A stretch of DNA of 64,000 bases, taken from NCBI RefSeq assembly GCF_910592395.1, contig NC_088323.1:1984001-2048000 (forward strand), written 5' to 3'. This DNA is from Lineus longissimus (lineage: Eukaryota; Nemertea; Pilidiophora; Heteronemertea; Lineidae). The notes beneath the pieces were generated by a model. That model was not told where the DNA came from. It was given only the letters and a program-made list of their open reading frames with translations, and searched no databases. A program made the translations under genes and the position numbers. This document shows positions 61,586 through 64,000 of the stretch, one piece after another. Every line of letters begins with the position of its first letter. The first letter of the stretch is position 1.

Positions 61586-63757
61586 ATGGGTAAGTCGATG
61601 TTTGAAAATCTTTTTGCTGAATTTGAGGCGGAAAACAACAAGTTTTTCACAACACAAATTTTGTCGCAAAGTTTCTTCTCATTCTGCAATCTCTAGGGTC
61701 TCGGACCGTTTCGAAGACAGGCAAAAGGGGCGAAGTTGCGCACTGACTGTTTTCTTATTCCTTATGCTGTCTAAAGTAATTACCTGTCATTACTTTCAGA
61801 TCAGGTCATATATTACGAGGTGCCATCCAGTCCTCCGAAAGAGGAATCAAAGACAAACTTCTTCCAGAAACTTTTGTCAAAGAAGAAGAGCAAGAAACGT
61901 CATGAAGAAGAAATTAAGCAAACGGAACAGTTTTTATACGATCTTTATAATTTTTTTTCGAGCAATTTGACCGAAAAACTAGCAATTGGCTCTGAGCGTC
62001 GGGAGGAGCTCGATGAAAAGATTGCGACCTTGACTCATAATTTTGATGACCTTGAAATGAGCATGTCCGAGAAGGCCGACGAAATTGCGTTGCTGAGGAC
62101 TGAAATAGAAGAGGTTTTGTGGGACAACGACTCCCAAAAAGACAAAATTGTAAGATTGGTTGAAGAAAAAAAAGAGTTGATCAGGATACTGGATGAATTG
62201 CAGCAGACGACGGATGTGACGCAGCAGGAAAATGGCGAACTGGAATCCATGGTCACGGAATTGAAAACTGGTTTGGAAGAATTGAAGAGGACATTGGAAA
62301 ATAGTGACGCCGAATTGGAAGACGAGAGAAGCGAACACATAAGAGCTGTAAACAGTTTAAAATCAGATTTGGAGATTGTTTTGAACCAGAGGTTGGGTTT
62401 GACTCGGCGTCTCGATGAATGTCAGGAAACCATTCAAGAGAAAGTTCGGGAAGTTTCCGTGCTACAAGTAAATGTTTTGAAATTAGAACAGAAATTAAAG
62501 CAGCGTTGCTTCACTTTGGAGGAAGTTTTGAACACATCGGATAACGACACTGCGTACAAAAGAAATCAGGTGCAGTGTCTTAGGAAAGAGAATGAGTTAC
62601 TCAAGGTAACATTGCAGAAGACGGAGCAACTTATGATCAAAATAAAAGTGTGCCGGAACCTAGACCTCCTGAGATTGGCGTTCGCGCATTCGCCTATGCC
62701 GGAAGATAAGGAGAAACCTCTCGTCTGTCCGTTTGAGAAATGCCATGGAAACGCGGGGGAGAGTTTTGACGAGGCTGTTCTTGATATAATCCATCAAGAT
62801 GGTCATTTCAGATCAGACAAGTTGGAGTTGTTTGCTATGATTGCAGAGTTGGTGAATTCGAAAAGCGATGAACGACCAAGTCTCGAATTTCGGGATTACG
62901 ACCTGAAGCATCTTATTGAAATGCGGACCAATTTGTCCCAGAAGAAGAAAACCCGATCGCAAGGGAGTATTAACTCATCATGCGATGCAGGTGGAACTCG
63001 ACAGACTCTCTCCAGTTCTGATGACAGCGGACTGGCGCTGAGTGCGATGGATCTGCAGTCTGATGACGCCAAGGCGACTGGTAGTCTGCAAGAGTTCGTC
63101 GTGGAACAGAGAGAAAAAACTGCCAGGAAGTCAATGTCAAGGTTGGGCCCAGGATGTGCTATGAGAGCAGACGTTGCATTGGATGGGCATGTCTCTGTTC
63201 CAAAAAACAAGGCGACTAACATCACAAATGGTAAGTGTGGTTTCATCAGTCGTCTGAAAGTAGATGGAGTTCCATAACGGTTTGGAATGGATATCCGTAC
63301 TCTTCCTGACTGATCGTCCTTAAATTCTGTCCGGCCCAACGATATAGAATCACTCCTACCCCGACTGATTTAAAAAAAGAAATTTGCCAGTTTCAGGAAA
63401 CGACTATCGCATCATGGACGTTCGTCCAAAACACAAACTCGGTGTTCGCGCTTCTGTCTGGCGGGTTACAGGGAAAATCTCGTCAATACTGTATTACTGA
63501 GCGAATATTCTCATAGTTAACTACATGTATTTAGAATCATGTTCTGCTTCATTTCAGATCGCAGAAATAAAACACCGAAAGGAACTCGTGAAAAGGAAAA
63601 TAAGGACAACCGCTCCGTTGTGACGGAGCAAGATCGCCAATACGTCATATCGTCTGCGGCAAATGCAATGGCCGCACGAGTCATGAGGCCCTATTACCCC
63701 CAGCTGACAGTTATTCCTTGCGCAAGTTTACAAAACTATGTCTACACCAGGATATAG
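61586..63757 (+). CDS. Coiled-coil protein of unknown function
   Basis: Exons 61586-61589 (ATG plus one base), 61800-63230 and 63558-63757 join in phase to 544 residues starting MDQVIYYEVPSSPPKEES. The start is chosen because the first acceptor joins directly to an ATGG before a consensus donor. A basic segment (KLLSKKKSKKRHEEE) precedes a long coiled coil over about residues 50-280 rich in Glu, Leu and Lys (EIEEVLWDNDSQKDKIVRLV). A CPFEKCHG pair of Cys lies near 310, followed by a Ser-rich region (SSDDSGLALSAMDLQSDD) and a conserved-looking tail (AMAARVMRPYYPQLTVIP). No signal peptide or membrane helix is seen. I do not recognise a family; a cytoskeletal or scaffold role is a guess from the coiled coil only. 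Confidence 0.75.
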
Positions 63758-63830
63758 ATTCTTATAAAACACGGGTCTGTTGCCGAGGAAGTTTATTTAT
63801 ATCGTCGACAACCAAAGGCAAACTGGCGCT

Positions 63831-63850
63831 AATAAAAATCTAGCAATAAA
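63831..63850 (+). terminator. Polyadenylation signals, coiled-coil gene
   Basis: Two AATAAA hexamers (63831-63836 and 63845-63850) lie 75-90 bp after the stop. The remaining 150 bp of the window hold no recognised feature. Confidence 0.6.
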
Positions 63851-64000
63851 CTACCTATGATTAGCCAAGCTTTTCCATACATTTTCCGCATGCTCTCCAA
63901 CCCTTCTTTTTCCGTCTGGGCGCTAACGAGCTGTTTCATTTGTGTATCCTCCAACAGAACCTGAGATTCATTCAAAGTCGGTCTCATCACAGCTGAATGG

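Overview
This window looks like nuclear DNA from an animal with intron-dense genes, most plausibly a marine invertebrate. Exons are short and separated by AT-rich introns with GT-AG borders. The encoded proteins are animal-type (a dynein heavy chain, RACGAP1, secernin, a CUB/LDLa membrane protein), and the short motif TACATGTA recurs in noncoding DNA. The phylum cannot be fixed from the sequence. I see no rRNA gene, intact tRNA gene, CRISPR array or bacterial operon.

Layout. (1) 1-33333, plus strand: a very large dynein-heavy-chain-like gene cut at its 5' end by the window edge. I resolved 69 exons whose phases all agree, giving about 4670 residues: tail, linker, AAA1-AAA6, coiled-coil stalk with microtubule-binding tip, and C-terminal domain. 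Degenerate ATPase motifs and long extra insertions suggest DNHD1 rather than a standard axonemal DNAH. (2) 34.27-37.24 kb: a 73-bp minisatellite whose unit changes strand near 35.5 kb. (3) 38827-42446, minus: mitochondrial citrate synthase, 9 coding exons, 455 residues. (4) 45275-47421, plus: secernin, 5 coding exons, 435 residues. (5) 50919-57593, minus: RACGAP1, 15 coding exons, 651 residues, with two inverted-repeat mobile elements in one intron. (6) 59081-61192, plus: a type I membrane protein with CUB and LDLa domains, 322 residues, with a possible short secreted isoform. (7) 61586-63757, plus: a coiled-coil protein of unknown function, 544 residues.

The genes do not form a pathway or operon. 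Citrate synthase and secernin are divergent, secernin and RACGAP1 converge, and RACGAP1 and the CUB/LDLa gene are divergent across about 1.5 kb. Citrate synthase (TCA cycle) and RACGAP1 (centralspindlin, cytokinesis) are housekeeping genes; the dynein-like protein probably acts in cilia or flagella.

I found no clearly new multi-gene system. The strongest leads are the remodelled dynein-like protein (long insertions, microexons, altered AAA1 Walker B), a 943-bp DNA transposon with a 9-bp target duplication, the strand-switching minisatellite, and an intronic polyadenylation signal that could make a secreted form of the CUB protein.
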